A model generated the notes under the pieces. It had not been told where the DNA came from, did no database searches, and saw only the letters and a list, made by a program, of their open reading frames with translations. A program made the translations under genes and the position numbers. DNA of 64,000 nt, from assembly GCA_018241995.1 (NCBI GenBank), contig JAFECT010000009.1, positions 136,214 through 200,213 of the forward strand, in the 5' to 3' direction. This DNA comes from Pseudomonadota bacterium (lineage in GTDB: Bacteria; Pseudomonadota; Alphaproteobacteria; Caulobacterales; Caulobacteraceae). This document shows, piece by piece, positions 45,852-54,724 of the stretch. The first letter of the stretch is position 1; each line of letters starts with the position of its first letter.

Positions 45852-46328
45852 TTACTCAGCGATGGAACGGATTAGTCTGGCGGGGTTGCCGCCGACCAGG
45901 CTGTTGGGCGCCACGTCCCTGGTCACCACCGCGCCGGCCGCGACGACAGCGTTCTCGCCCACGGTCACGCCGCCGATGATGGTCGCCCCGGCCGCGATCC
46001 AGACGTTGCGCTCGATCTTCACCGGGCTGGCGGTGACGCCTGTACGCCGCCCGGAGGGCGCGATGGGATGGCCGCTGGTGATGATGCTGACGTTGGGCCC
46101 GATCAGCACATCGTCCCCGATCTCGATCCCGCCGAGGTCGTAGAGGGTGCAGTTCTGATTGATGAAGACGTTGCGCCCGACGCGGATATTGAGCCCGCAC
46201 TCGGTGAAGAAGGGCGGGACCAGCATGAAGCTGTCGTCGATCGCCTGGCCGGTCAGTTCGGCGAACAGGGTCCGCACCTGGTCCGCGTCGTCATAGCCCA
46301 GGCGGTTCAGCAGGGCAGTGATCGCCAT
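45852..46328 (-). CDS. Hexapeptide-repeat acetyltransferase (maltose O-acetyltransferase/NodL-like)
   Basis: The 158-residue protein is a left-handed beta-helix of hexapeptide repeats: IRVGRNVFINQNCTLYDLGGIEIGDDVLIG, NVWIAAGATIIGGVTVGENAVVAAG, ending VVTRDVAPNSLVGGNPARLIR. His in TSGHPIAP is the expected catalytic residue. The N-terminus is shorter than in Maa/NodL enzymes (about 185 residues), keeping only part of the helical cap (LRTLFAELTGQAI-like VRTLFAELTGQ). It should acetylate a sugar or similar hydroxyl with acetyl-CoA. Confidence 0.88.
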   Translation of the reverse strand: MAITALLNRLGYDDADQVRTLFAELTGQAIDDSFMLVPPFFTECGLNIRVGRNVFINQNCTLYDLGGIEIGDDVLIGPNVSIITSGHPIAPSGRRTGVTASPVKIERNVWIAAGATIIGGVTVGENAVVAAGAVVTRDVAPNSLVGGNPARLIRSIAE

Positions 46329-46416
46329 GGCGCCGGACGTTCGCGACCATGGCCGCCGACTCCGGCGTACGGCGAGGAATGAATCGGCGGCGGCCCTCGG
46401 TCGGCATCGCCGGACG

Positions 46417-46896
46417 CTAGTGCTTCATCCCCGCCATCGGGCCCATGGACGCGCCCGGGTCCGCCGTCACATGGAAGAAGGTGGTGACCTTGCCGGCGTG
46501 AGCGAAGGTCAGGGTCAGGGTGACCTTGCCCTTGTCTTCCAGCGGCGCCTTCAGGCCCGTCAGCATCAGATGGTCGCCGCCGGGGGCCAGCTTCAGCTCG
46601 CCGTGGGCCGGCACCTCAAGGCCCTTGTCCGCGGCGCGCATGCGCATGACGCCGTGATCCATCCACATTCGGTGCAGCGTGACCTTCGCCCCGCATTCGC
46701 AGGTGGCCGAAACCAGCCGGTCGGCCTTGGGGCCGGGATTGACCACGGTGAGGTAGGCGGCGGTCGTGTTGACGCCCTTCAGGCTCGCCTTCACCCGCAG
46801 GTCCTGCAGGGTCAGGCCGCCGACTTTGGCCTCATGCGCCAGGGCCGGGGCGGCGAGCAGCGTCGTGGCGGCCAGGACGGCGGCGAACATGCGCAT
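46417..46896 (-). CDS. Periplasmic copper chaperone PCu(A)C
   Basis: The 159-residue protein has a signal peptide ([20 protein letters not shown]) and a cupredoxin-like PCuAC domain with the copper ligands HRMWMDHGVMRMR and GGDHLMLTGL (H-M ... H-x-M). The C-terminus adds Met/His residues (MGPMAGMKH). It delivers Cu(I) to the CuA centre of cytochrome oxidase in the periplasm. Two extra cysteines (ATCECGAK) are present. Its ATG overlaps the trpS stop as TAATG, so translation is coupled to an unrelated housekeeping gene. Confidence 0.9.
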   Translation of the reverse strand: MRMFAAVLAATTLLAAPALAHEAKVGGLTLQDLRVKASLKGVNTTAAYLTVVNPGPKADRLVSATCECGAKVTLHRMWMDHGVMRMRAADKGLEVPAHGELKLAPGGDHLMLTGLKAPLEDKGKVTLTLTFAHAGKVTTFFHVTADPGASMGPMAGMKH

Positions 46897-47933
46897 TAGT
46901 TGGGTCTCCAGAAGCCCACGATCCGGCGGGTCTCTTCCACGATGGGGTCGGCCACGGCCGAGGCCCGCTCTGCGCCGTCCTTCAGCACCCGATCGATCTC
47001 GCCCGGGTCGGCCAGGTAGCGGCGCAGGGACTCGCCGACGGGGGCCAGCACCGAGACCGCCAAGTCGGCCAGCGCCGGCTTGAAGGTCCCGAAGCCCTTG
47101 CCGCCGAACTCGGCGATCACCTCGGCCTTGGTCTTGCCGGCCAGGGCGCCATAGACGCCGACCAGATTGTCCGCCTCGGGCCGGCCCGCCAGGCCTTCTT
47201 CCGTTTCCGGCAGGGGCTCAGGGTCGGTCTTGGCCTTGCGCACCTTCTGGGCGATGTCGTCGGGCGTGTCGGTCAGGTTGATGCGCGAATTGTCCGAGGG
47301 ATCGGACTTCGACATCTTGGCCGCGCCGTCGCGCAGGCTCATCACCCGCGCGCCGGGGCCCGCGATCAGGCCCTCGGTCAGCGGGAAGAAGCCCGGCGTC
47401 TCGAAGTCGTTGTTGAACTTTTGCGCGATGTCGCGGGTCAGCTCCAGGTGCTGGCGCTGGTCTTCGCCCACCGGCACCTTGGTGGCCCTGTAGGCCAGGA
47501 TGTCGGCGGCCTGCAGCACCGGGTAGGTGTAGAGCCCCACCGACGAGCGCTCCTTGTGCTTGCCCGACTTCTCCTTGAACTGGGTCATGCGGTCGAGCCA
47601 GCCGAGGCGGGCGACGCAATTGAAGATCCAGGCCAGCTCGGAGTGCGCGCGCACCGCCGATTGCGGGAAGATCACCGCCTTCTTGGGGTCGAGGCCGGCG
47701 GCGAGATAGGCCGCGGCGATCTCGCGCGTCTGGTCGGCCAGCAGCTTGGGATCCTGCCACACGGTGACGGCGTGCAGGTCGGCCACGAACAGGAAGCAGG
47801 GGTACTGGTCCTGATAGGCCACGAACTTCTTCAGGGCGCCCAGGTAGTTGCCCAGGTGCAGGGCGCCGGAGGGCTGCACGCCCGAGACCACGCGCTCGGG
47901 TCCCGTGTAGGCGGGGGTGGGTTGGTCGGTCAT
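46896..47933 (-). CDS. trpS: Tryptophanyl-tRNA synthetase
   Basis: The 345-residue class I synthetase has the HIGH-type motif [12 protein letters not shown], the family blocks [11 protein letters not shown] and [18 protein letters not shown], and [13 protein letters not shown] as KMSKS loop. It charges tRNA-Trp in the cytosol. It is 134 bases downstream of murJ on the same strand, the arrangement seen in several alphaproteobacteria, and overlaps the copper chaperone gene by one base. Confidence 0.96.
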   Translation of the reverse strand: MTDQPTPAYTGPERVVSGVQPSGALHLGNYLGALKKFVAYQDQYPCFLFVADLHAVTVWQDPKLLADQTREIAAAYLAAGLDPKKAVIFPQSAVRAHSELAWIFNCVARLGWLDRMTQFKEKSGKHKERSSVGLYTYPVLQAADILAYRATKVPVGEDQRQHLELTRDIAQKFNNDFETPGFFPLTEGLIAGPGARVMSLRDGAAKMSKSDPSDNSRINLTDTPDDIAQKVRKAKTDPEPLPETEEGLAGRPEADNLVGVYGALAGKTKAEVIAEFGGKGFGTFKPALADLAVSVLAPVGESLRRYLADPGEIDRVLKDGAERASAVADPIVEETRRIVGFWRPN

Positions 47934-48067
47934 GGGATCGGTCTTCGGCTTTCGAATGGATACGGCAAGGGGTGCGTCGCGTCAGATCGCGCCGCGCCAT
48001 CGCCCGGGACGGAGAGCCTTCAGAACCATGCCCGGCCGCTTAAGCGAAAGCCGTCGTCAGGGCAAGG

Positions 48068-49741
48068 CTAGAGGAGGTCCGGCCCGGCCGGGGTCTTGCC
48101 CATCGCATCCTCAACCGGCTTGGGGCCGCGCTTCATCGCCGCCTTCAGCTCCGACAGCTTCACCGCGCCGGTGCCGAACAGCAGGGCGAGATAGAGGCCC
48201 CCGCCGAGCATGCTGACCACGCCCAGCGAAATCTCCTTGGGACCGATGGCCTTGTGTCCGCCGAAGCCGATCGAAAAGCCGTCGAACAGGGGTTGGACGT
48301 AGTCGAAGCGGAAATACTGGGCGGCGTAGAGCGCCGCGCCCATGACCGCGCTGGCCAAGGCGACGCGCAGGATGCGCGAGGCGGCCTGCGCGCCCAGCTT
48401 GAACTCGCCGCGCCGGGCCAGGGCCGCCAGCATCTGCACCACCGTCAGCCACGAGGCGATGGCCGTGCCCGCCGCGATCCCCTGGAAGCCGATCCAGTAG
48501 AACAGGGCCAGGCCCGCGGCGATGTTCACCGCCACCGAGATCAGGGCGAAGCGCATGGGCGAGGCGGTGTCCTGCCGCGCGAAGAAGGCGGGGGCCAGGA
48601 TGCGGGTCAGGACGAAGGCCGGGGTGCCCAGGCCGTAGAAGAACAGGGCGTTGGCGGTCTGCTGGGCGTCGAAGGTGTGGAACTCGCCGCGCGTATAGAG
48701 CCCGTCGATCAGGTACATGGGCATGGCGAACAGGGCCACGGCCGCGGGCAGGGTCAGGGCCATGGCGAAGGTCAGCGCCTCGTCCAGCGCGTCCTGGCCG
48801 CCCTGCTTGTCCCCCGCGTGCACCGCGCGCGACAGGCGCGGCAGCAGTGCCACCCCGATGGCCACGCCCACCAGGCCCAGCGGCAGCTGATACAGACGGT
48901 CCGCCGTCGCCAGCCAGGAGCGGGCGCCGTTCACCTGACTGGCCAGGATGCCGGAGATGAAGATGTTGATCTGGGTGGCGCTGGCGGCGATGGCGCCGGG
49001 GATGGCCAGCTTGATCAGCTCCTTCACCTCTGGCGTCAGGGTCGGCAAGCGCCAATGCACCTGGGCCCCGGACTTGCGCACACCCCACGTCAACAGCCCG
49101 GCCTGGGCCACACCGGCCGCCAGGGTGCCGTAGGAGGCCCACAGCGCGGCGTCGCGCGATGTCTGCTGCGGCAGGATGAACGCGAGCATCATCAGGTTGA
49201 GCAGCGTCGGCGCCGCGGCCGAGAGGATGAACCGCCCGCGCGCGTTCAGCACGCCGGACAGGTGCGCCACGATGGCCATGCACGGCAGATAGGGCATGCT
49301 CCAGCGGGTCACCGTGACCGCCAGCTCGAACTTGACCTTGTCGTGCACATAGCCGGGGTTGATGGCCATCATGACCCAGGGCATGGCCAGATCGGCGATC
49401 AGGGTGATGCCGATAGTCGCCGCCGCCAGGGTGGCCATGGCGTCGGCTGCCAGCTTGTCAGCGACTTCCTCGCCGTTGGCTTCCAGCGACTTCGAGTAGG
49501 CGGGCACGAAGGCGGCGGCGAAGGCGCCCTCGGCGAAGATGCGCCGGAACAGGTTCGGGAAGGCGAGCGCGGTGTTGTAGGCGTCACCGGCGGCGCTGGC
49601 GGAAGCGCCGATCTTGTAGCCGACCACCAGGTCGCGCAGGAAACCCATGAACCGGCTGACCAGCGTCAGGCCGGAATAGATCATCGACGAGCGGATCACG
49701 CTCTGGCGAGGCTTGGCCGTGTCGGCGGGGGGGACGGTCAC
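48068..49741 (-). CDS. murJ: Lipid II flippase MurJ
   Basis: Starts at the GTG at 49741; 557 residues with about 14 membrane helices of the MVF/MOP fold. Family features: SSMIYSGLTLVSRFMGFLRDLVVG, FPNLFRRIFAEGAFAAAFVPAYS (with the essential Arg pair region), and GARSWLATADRLYQLPLGLVGVAIG. It flips lipid-linked peptidoglycan precursors across the inner membrane. It lies upstream of trpS and starts back to back with a small membrane protein gene. Confidence 0.95.
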   Translation of the reverse strand: MTVPPADTAKPRQSVIRSSMIYSGLTLVSRFMGFLRDLVVGYKIGASASAAGDAYNTALAFPNLFRRIFAEGAFAAAFVPAYSKSLEANGEEVADKLAADAMATLAAATIGITLIADLAMPWVMMAINPGYVHDKVKFELAVTVTRWSMPYLPCMAIVAHLSGVLNARGRFILSAAAPTLLNLMMLAFILPQQTSRDAALWASYGTLAAGVAQAGLLTWGVRKSGAQVHWRLPTLTPEVKELIKLAIPGAIAASATQINIFISGILASQVNGARSWLATADRLYQLPLGLVGVAIGVALLPRLSRAVHAGDKQGGQDALDEALTFAMALTLPAAVALFAMPMYLIDGLYTRGEFHTFDAQQTANALFFYGLGTPAFVLTRILAPAFFARQDTASPMRFALISVAVNIAAGLALFYWIGFQGIAAGTAIASWLTVVQMLAALARRGEFKLGAQAASRILRVALASAVMGAALYAAQYFRFDYVQPLFDGFSIGFGGHKAIGPKEISLGVVSMLGGGLYLALLFGTGAVKLSELKAAMKRGPKPVEDAMGKTPAGPDLL

Positions 49742-49893
49742 ATCCGCTGGTTACGCGGGCGGCGGGCGAGCCGCAAGAGTCGGCGCACGCCGAGAGCACC
49801 GATCCCGAGAGGCCCTATGTCGCAGAGACTTTGGAAACCTCTCAGGCTTAATTTCGCGCCGTTCGCTTCGCCTGCGGAATTTGGGGGCTCGCC

Positions 49894-50106
49894 ATGGTGC
49901 AACAGATCTTCACTATCTTCACCGCCGAGCGGCTGTCCGTCGCCCTGGTCTATCTGATGGGCTCCACCGTCGGCGCCTTCGCCGCGCGCGGCATGAGCCC
50001 GGTGCAATGGGGCGGGGCGATGCTGGCGGTGCTGGGCGCGATCCTGGTCGCGGTGCTGGTGCATACCGCCCCGGAAAAGCCGAAAGCCAAGGCCCCCGCG
50101 CGCTGA
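49894..50106 (+). CDS. Small two-helix membrane protein
   Basis: The 70-residue product has two hydrophobic segments (LSVALVYLMGSTVGAFAAR and WGGAMLAVLGAILVAVLVH) and a Lys/Pro/Ala cytoplasmic-type tail (APEKPKAKAPAR). GGGGGCTCGCC upstream of the ATG is a fair ribosome-binding site. No family recognised. A strong terminator 32 bases after the stop supports it being a real single-gene unit. Confidence 0.65.
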   Translation: MVQQIFTIFTAERLSVALVYLMGSTVGAFAARGMSPVQWGGAMLAVLGAILVAVLVHTAPEKPKAKAPAR

Positions 50107-50137
50107 ACCCACGCCGCTTCGGCTAACAGATTTCGAG

Positions 50138-50166
50138 TCCGCCCGGTCCGCCGGGCGGATTTTTTG
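50138..50166 (+). terminator. Rho-independent terminator after the small membrane protein gene
   Basis: A perfect nine-base stem TCCGCCCGG/CCGGGCGGA with a four-base loop is followed by TTTTTT. Confidence 0.88.
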
Positions 50167-50346
50167 TTGTAAGCTTCGCAGGATCACAATGCCGCAGCGC
50201 CACAGGCTTTCGAAGGCCATCGGGCGCCATAATTCGATGCGAATACAATCGTCTCGTTCAGGTACGGTTCAGGTCGGCGATGCGACAAGCGGGGCACAGC
50301 CCCGGGCGTCAGTCGGCCCGGACCGCGTGCTCGGAGTGTCGCCCAC

Positions 50347-50901
50347 ATGAAAACCCTTTCCCTCGCCACGACCCTGGTCGCCGCCGCCGGCGCCCTCTCG
50401 GTCGCCACCTCGGCCATGGCCCAAGACTATCGCGACGACGCGCCGCCGCCTCCGCCGCAGCCGCGTCCCGACTGCGCCCAGGTGGTCCAGAACCACTCCA
50501 CGACGGGCACGATCCTTGGCGCCCTCGCCGGCGCTGCGCTGGGGTCCAACATGGCCTCGCACCACGGCGGCCGCTCGGGCGGCGCCGCGATCGGCGGCGT
50601 GGCCGGCGCGCTTGTCGGCAACCAGATCGGCCGCTCCGCGGGTCAGGACCGCTGCTACGGCTACGCGCCGGCGCCGCAAGGCTACTACCGCCCGGCCGGC
50701 GGCTATGCCTACGCCCCGCCGCCGCCCCCGCCAGCCTACTACTACCCGGCCCCGGCCTATTATTATCCCGAGCCGGTCTACTATCCGGCCCCCTACTACG
50801 GCCCGAGCTTCGCCTTCTCGTTCGGCACGGGCGGCTACTACCGGCCCTATCGCTACTACGGTCACCGCTACTACGGCGGCTACCATCATTGGCGTCACTG
50901 A
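50347..50901 (+). CDS. Secreted glycine-zipper protein with Tyr/Pro-rich C-terminus (first paralogue)
   Basis: The 184-residue protein has a signal peptide (MKTLSLATTLVAAAGALSVATSAMA), a short Pro-rich stretch, and a glycine-zipper 2TM domain (GTILGALAGAALGSN then GGAAIGGVAGALVGNQIG), as in 17-kDa antigen-like outer-membrane proteins. The last 75 residues are dominated by Tyr, Pro and Gly (such as YYYPAPAYYYPEPVYYPAP), an unusual low-complexity tail. Likely an envelope protein that inserts helices in a membrane. The neighbour at 51099 is its paralogue with a 32-base identical DNA block. Confidence 0.82.
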   Translation: MKTLSLATTLVAAAGALSVATSAMAQDYRDDAPPPPPQPRPDCAQVVQNHSTTGTILGALAGAALGSNMASHHGGRSGGAAIGGVAGALVGNQIGRSAGQDRCYGYAPAPQGYYRPAGGYAYAPPPPPPAYYYPAPAYYYPEPVYYPAPYYGPSFAFSFGTGGYYRPYRYYGHRYYGGYHHWRH

Positions 50902-50925
50902 TCCCCCGCTCAGGGACCAGAGGAG

Positions 50926-50953
50926 AAGCCCCCGCATTGCCGGGGGCTTTTTT
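50926..50953 (+). terminator. Terminator after the first glycine-zipper gene
   Basis: The stem AAGCCCCCG/CGGGGGCTT with a six-base loop runs into TTTTCTTG. Confidence 0.85.
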
Positions 50954-51098
50954 CTTGTCCGCTGCAGGTGCGGCAATCTGTCGAGAAAGATGAACGCGAA
51001 CAAACTGTTCGTTCAAAGCGAGTTCAGCGCCGGAGCTCTAGAACGGCGCCATGCCTGACGCCTCCCCCGGTCAGGCGACAAGTTTCGGAGTACCCAAA

Positions 51099-51554
51099 AT
51101 GAACAAGTTTGTTCCTGTCTCCCTGGCCCTGGTCGGCGCGCTCGGCCTAGGCTCCATCGCCACCGGCGCCTCGGCGCAGGACTATTACGGCTATGGCTCG
51201 CGCTACTCGACCCCGTGCGCGGCCCAGGCGCATCGTAACGGAACCACCGGCGCTCTGCTGGGCGCCCTGGCCGGCGCGGCGCTGGGCTCCAACCTGGCCT
51301 CGCACCACGGCGGCCGCTCGGGCGGCACGGCCATCGGCGCGGTCGCTGGCGCCCTGATCGGCAACCAGATCGGCCGCAGCTCCAGCGCCGACCGCTGCGA
51401 CTACGGCTACAATCAGGGCTACTACGCCCCGGCCTACACGGGCGGCTACGCCTACGGCGCCCGCTACAACGACGGCCGCTACGCCTACCGCGGCTACGAG
51501 CATCGTCGCGACCGTGACCGCGACGGCCGTTGGGACAACCGCGGCTGGCGCTGA
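51099..51554 (+). CDS. Secreted glycine-zipper protein (second paralogue)
   Basis: The ATG at 51099 follows CGGAGTACCCAAA and starts a signal peptide (MNKFVPVSLALVGALGLGSIATGASA); 151 residues in all. It repeats the glycine-zipper domain of its neighbour almost exactly (GALLGALAGAALGSNLASHHGGRSGG, AIGAVAGALIGNQIGRS). Its tail is Tyr/Gly/Arg/Asp-rich (RGYEHRRDRDRDGRWDNRG) instead of Tyr/Pro-rich. The two single-gene units, each with its own terminator, are a local duplication with diverged tails. Confidence 0.82.
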   Translation: MNKFVPVSLALVGALGLGSIATGASAQDYYGYGSRYSTPCAAQAHRNGTTGALLGALAGAALGSNLASHHGGRSGGTAIGAVAGALIGNQIGRSSSADRCDYGYNQGYYAPAYTGGYAYGARYNDGRYAYRGYEHRRDRDRDGRWDNRGWR

Positions 51555-51579
51555 GCCTCGGCCCGACTGAACAGAGATG

Positions 51580-51611
51580 CGCCCTCGGAGCGATCCGAGG
51601 GCGTTTTCTTT
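51580..51611 (+). terminator. Terminator after the second glycine-zipper gene
   Basis: The perfect 10-base stem CGCCCTCGGA/TCCGAGGGCG with a four-base loop is followed by TTTTCTTTT. Confidence 0.9.
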
Positions 51612-51672
51612 TGCGCGACGGTCGGTTTGCGGGTCATGCTCTGCCCTGAGGGTCTATCCGAGGGGAAATTCC

Positions 51673-53304
51673 ATGCGCCTGCTCCACGCCGCCGCGCTCG
51701 CCGCCTTGCTCGTCGCCGGAGGGGCCGCCGCGGCGCCGCCCGCCAAGCCGCACAAGGCTATGGCCTATCGGGTGGAGGAGAAGTCCATCGCCCAGCTGCA
51801 GGCCGACCTCTCCGCCGGCAAGGTGACCTCCGAGCAGCTGGTGCGGGCCTATCTCGCGCGCATCGCCAGCCTCGACCGCTCCGGCCCCACGCTTCAGAGC
51901 GTGATCGCCACCAACCCCGACGCCATCGCCCAGGCCCGGGCGCTCGACGCCGAGCGCCGAGCAGGCCATGTGCGCGGGCCGATGCACGGCATCCCGGTGC
52001 TGATCAAGGACAACATCGAGTCCGCCGACCGCATGGCCACCACCGCGGGCTCGCTCGCGCTGAAGGACAACGTCACCGGCCGCGATGCGCCCATCGTGGC
52101 CCGCCTGCGCGCCGCCGGCGCCATCATCCTGGGCAAGACCAACCTGTCGGAGTGGGCCAATATCCGCTCCAACCGCTCGATCTCGGGCTGGAGCGCGGTG
52201 GGCGGCCAGGCGCGCAACCCCTATGCGCTGGATCGCAACCCCTGCGGCTCCTCGGCCGGGTCGGGCGTTGCGGCGGCGGCGTCGCTGGCGGCGGCCACGG
52301 TCGGCACAGAGACCGACGGCTCGATCGTCTGTCCCTCGACCACCAACGGCGACGTGGGGCTCAAGCCCACGGTCGGCCTGCTCTCGCGCACCCACATCGT
52401 GCCGATCAGCCACACCCAGGACACGCCCGGCCCCATCGTGCGCAGCGTGGCCGACGCGGCCGCCATGCTGACGGCCATGGCCGGTTCCGACCCCGCCGAT
52501 CCGGCGACCGCGGACGCGGACAAGCATCGCACCGACTATCTGAAGGCGCTGGACGCCGGCGCCCTGAAGGGCAAGCGGCTCGGCGTCTACCGCTTCTGCG
52601 AAGGCGCGCATCCGGAGAGCGACGCCCTGTTCGAACAGGCGCTGGCGCAGCTGAAGGCGGCGGGCGCCGAGCTCGTCGACATCAAGGAGATCAAGGGCCA
52701 GGGCGACATCGGCCAGGCCGAGGGCGTGGTGCTGACCCACGAGCTGAAGGCCGACATGGCCGCCTACCTGGCCTCCACCGACCCGGCCAAGGTCAAGTCG
52801 CGCACCCTGGCCGACCTGATCGCCTTCGACCGCGCCCATGCGCACGAGGAAATGCCCCTGTTCGGCCAGGAATTCTTCGAGGACGCCGAAAAGACCAAGG
52901 GCCTGGACGCGCCCGAGTACAAAAAGGCGCTGGAGACCGGCCGCCGCATGGCCGGGCCGGAAGGCATCGACCGGCTGATGGCCGAGAACAAGGTCGACGC
53001 CCTGGTCGCGCCGACCGGCAGCCCCGCCTTCTTCACCGATCCGGTGCGGGCGGGCGGCTATCGCGGCTGCGGCCCGTCGCGGCTGCCGGCGGTGTCGGGC
53101 TATCCGCACCTGACTGTGCCGATGGGCTACATCGACGGCCTGCCCGTTGGCCTGTCCTTCATCGCCGAGGCCTGGTCCGAGCCCAAGCTCCTGGGGCTGG
53201 GCTACGCCTACGAGCAGCGCACCCACCTGCGCCACGCGCCGACCTATGTGAGGTCGGTGCTGGACATGCCGGGGATCGCGCAGGCGCAGAAGCCGCAACG
53301 CTAG
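51673..53304 (+). CDS. Secreted amidase signature family enzyme
   Basis: The ATG at 51673 follows AGGGGAAATTCC and starts a signal peptide ([21 protein letters not shown]); 543 residues. The amidase signature triad is complete: Lys112 in VLIKDNIES, cis-Ser193 in CGSSAGSG, and nucleophile Ser217 in TDGSIVCPS, with the 24-residue Ser-Ser spacing typical of the family. It would hydrolyse an amide bond outside the inner membrane; related secreted enzymes act on peptide amides or N-acyl compounds. It converges on the YkgJ gene with a 4-base gap. Confidence 0.93.
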   Translation: MRLLHAAALAALLVAGGAAAAPPAKPHKAMAYRVEEKSIAQLQADLSAGKVTSEQLVRAYLARIASLDRSGPTLQSVIATNPDAIAQARALDAERRAGHVRGPMHGIPVLIKDNIESADRMATTAGSLALKDNVTGRDAPIVARLRAAGAIILGKTNLSEWANIRSNRSISGWSAVGGQARNPYALDRNPCGSSAGSGVAAAASLAAATVGTETDGSIVCPSTTNGDVGLKPTVGLLSRTHIVPISHTQDTPGPIVRSVADAAAMLTAMAGSDPADPATADADKHRTDYLKALDAGALKGKRLGVYRFCEGAHPESDALFEQALAQLKAAGAELVDIKEIKGQGDIGQAEGVVLTHELKADMAAYLASTDPAKVKSRTLADLIAFDRAHAHEEMPLFGQEFFEDAEKTKGLDAPEYKKALETGRRMAGPEGIDRLMAENKVDALVAPTGSPAFFTDPVRAGGYRGCGPSRLPAVSGYPHLTVPMGYIDGLPVGLSFIAEAWSEPKLLGLGYAYEQRTHLRHAPTYVRSVLDMPGIAQAQKPQR

Positions 53305-53308
53305 GCCG

Positions 53309-53818
53309 TCAGGCGGCGGGCTGGACCTTCGCCTCCCAGCCGCCGTCCAGCCTGCGCACGATGGCGAAGCGCGCGCCGGGGTCCATCTCGCCCAGCTCGA
53401 TGGGCTCATCCGGCGTGATCGCCCACAGGCGCGGCCCCGCCATCACCACCACTTGGCCGCCGGAGGCCCAGCTGCTCTCGGCCCAGCGCTTCAGGTGGCC
53501 GTAGATCGGCTCCTTGCGCCAGGCCATCGGGTGCGCCGGGTCGCAGCTGGCGACCAGGCGCGTGGCGTTGTTGTCGAAGGCCAGGACCACGCGGGTCAGG
53601 TCGGGCCTGAGATTGTGCGGCAGTTGCGGATGACGCAGCCAGGCGCAGGAGAAGGTGCGGCACGACTGCGGCCGCGTCTCGTAGATGCCGCAGCCCGCCC
53701 CCTTGGCGCAGTTCACGCACCAGGCGCCCGCCGGCTTCTCGATCTCATCGACGGTCATCACCTTACAGCAAAGGGTGCAGGGGCCGCAGTCGCGAGGGGC
53801 GGGGGAGGGCGAACTCAT
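53309..53818 (-). CDS. YkgJ family cysteine-cluster protein
   Basis: The 169-residue protein begins with the cluster CGPCTLCCKV and continues with CVNCAKGAGCGIYETRPQSCRTFSCAW, the eight-or-more-Cys pattern of the YkgJ/PF03692 family, thought to bind zinc or an Fe-S cluster. The C-terminal half is a beta-rich domain ending GGWEAKVQPAA. Function is unknown. It is followed, on the other side of its start, by the tRNA-Ala gene. Confidence 0.87.
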   Translation of the reverse strand: MSSPSPAPRDCGPCTLCCKVMTVDEIEKPAGAWCVNCAKGAGCGIYETRPQSCRTFSCAWLRHPQLPHNLRPDLTRVVLAFDNNATRLVASCDPAHPMAWRKEPIYGHLKRWAESSWASGGQVVVMAGPRLWAITPDEPIELGEMDPGARFAIVRRLDGGWEAKVQPAA

Positions 53819-53894
53819 CGGGGCGAGCTTACCGCATCGCCTGAAAAAGCGTCAGAAAAGGCGAAGGCCGCGCCCTCTCGGACGCGGCCCTCAT

Positions 53895-53970
53895 TGGTGG
53901 AGCTAAGCGGAGTCGAACCGCTGACCTCTTGAATGCCATTCAAGCGCTCTACCAGCTGAGCTATAGCCCC
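53895..53970 (-). tRNA. tRNA-Ala (anticodon GGC)
   Basis: On the minus strand the 76 bases fold as a full cloverleaf: acceptor GGGGCTA/TAGCTCC with one G-U pair, D arm GCTC...GAGC, anticodon stem CTTGA/TCAAG around loop ATGGCAT (anticodon GGC), T arm AGCGG-TTCGACT-CCGCT, and an encoded CCA end. It reads GCC and GCU codons. It stands alone between the YkgJ gene and the FYDLN-acid gene. Confidence 0.97.
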
Positions 53971-54074
53971 GAAGTCTTTAAGTCCCGCCGGGCTGGCCTC
54001 GGCGAGGCGGCGTGTCTACGCCAGGGTCGGACGGCGATCAAGCCCCCAAAATGAGCCCGATCGCCGCGCCTGCA

Positions 54075-54545
54075 TCAACGTTCCTCGTCGCCCTCTTCGG
54101 GCAGACCTTCGATCTCTTCCTCGAAGTTGTCGTCCTCGTCCTCTTCCAGGAACGGAACGGCGTCGTCGTCCTCTTCCTCGAGCTCGACGTCGTCGTCGAT
54201 GTCGACTTCGCTGACCGGCGGGGCGTCGCCCTCGACCGCGTCGCCGTCGTCGTCATCGTCGGTGACGAGGGGATCGTCCACCGCCTGATCGATTTCAGGG
54301 GTGGCGGCCTCTTCCTCTTCTTCCAGGTCGTCGGTCTCCTTCGCCTTGACCTGATCTTCGGCCTCGTCGTCGGTGTCGTAGTCCGGCGTGGCCGAGCGGG
54401 CGCGGATGCGACGGAACTTCACCGCTTCTTCAGGGTCGAAGTCCGTGCCGCACTTGGGGCAGTGGGCGGGGCGACGGTTGAGGTCGTAGAATTTCGCCTG
54501 GCAGTTCGGACAGATCTGCTTGGCGCCGAGGGCGGGATCAGCCAA
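54075..54545 (-). CDS. FYDLN-acid (TIGR02300) protein: zinc ribbon plus acidic tail
   Basis: The 156-residue protein opens with a zinc ribbon, [22 protein letters not shown], containing the family tag FYDLN, and then becomes an almost continuous Asp/Glu tract ([39 protein letters not shown]). This architecture is restricted to alphaproteobacteria and commonly sits beside aroA, as here. Its function is not established; the tail could bind basic proteins or act as a nucleic acid mimic. Confidence 0.9.
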   Translation of the reverse strand: MADPALGAKQICPNCQAKFYDLNRRPAHCPKCGTDFDPEEAVKFRRIRARSATPDYDTDDEAEDQVKAKETDDLEEEEEAATPEIDQAVDDPLVTDDDDDGDAVEGDAPPVSEVDIDDDVELEEEDDDAVPFLEEDEDDNFEEEIEGLPEEGDEER

Positions 54546-54724
54546 GGGGGCTCACCTTATTGGGAGAATGGGGGCCGGAATCGAAAGCGGCGGCTCCCTT
54601 GCCACTTCACGGGCGCGCTGTCAAAAGCCCCAGCGCCGTCAAGGCGCAAAAGACAAAGCTCCAAGGCCCCGAGAGGGCAAAGGAGCCGTACGCCGCAAGG
54701 GCGTGGAAGGAACAGAAGCAACCG

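Noticed and set aside
53895..53970. tRNA-Ala as an integration site for a genomic island
   Set aside because: No repeat of the tRNA 3' end was seen downstream, and the neighbours are conserved housekeeping genes.
54560..54724. Extension of AroA from a TTG start
   Set aside because: It adds 55 residues without family similarity; the GTG at 54725 gives the normal length. Spacing of its ribosome-binding site is not ideal, so some doubt remains.
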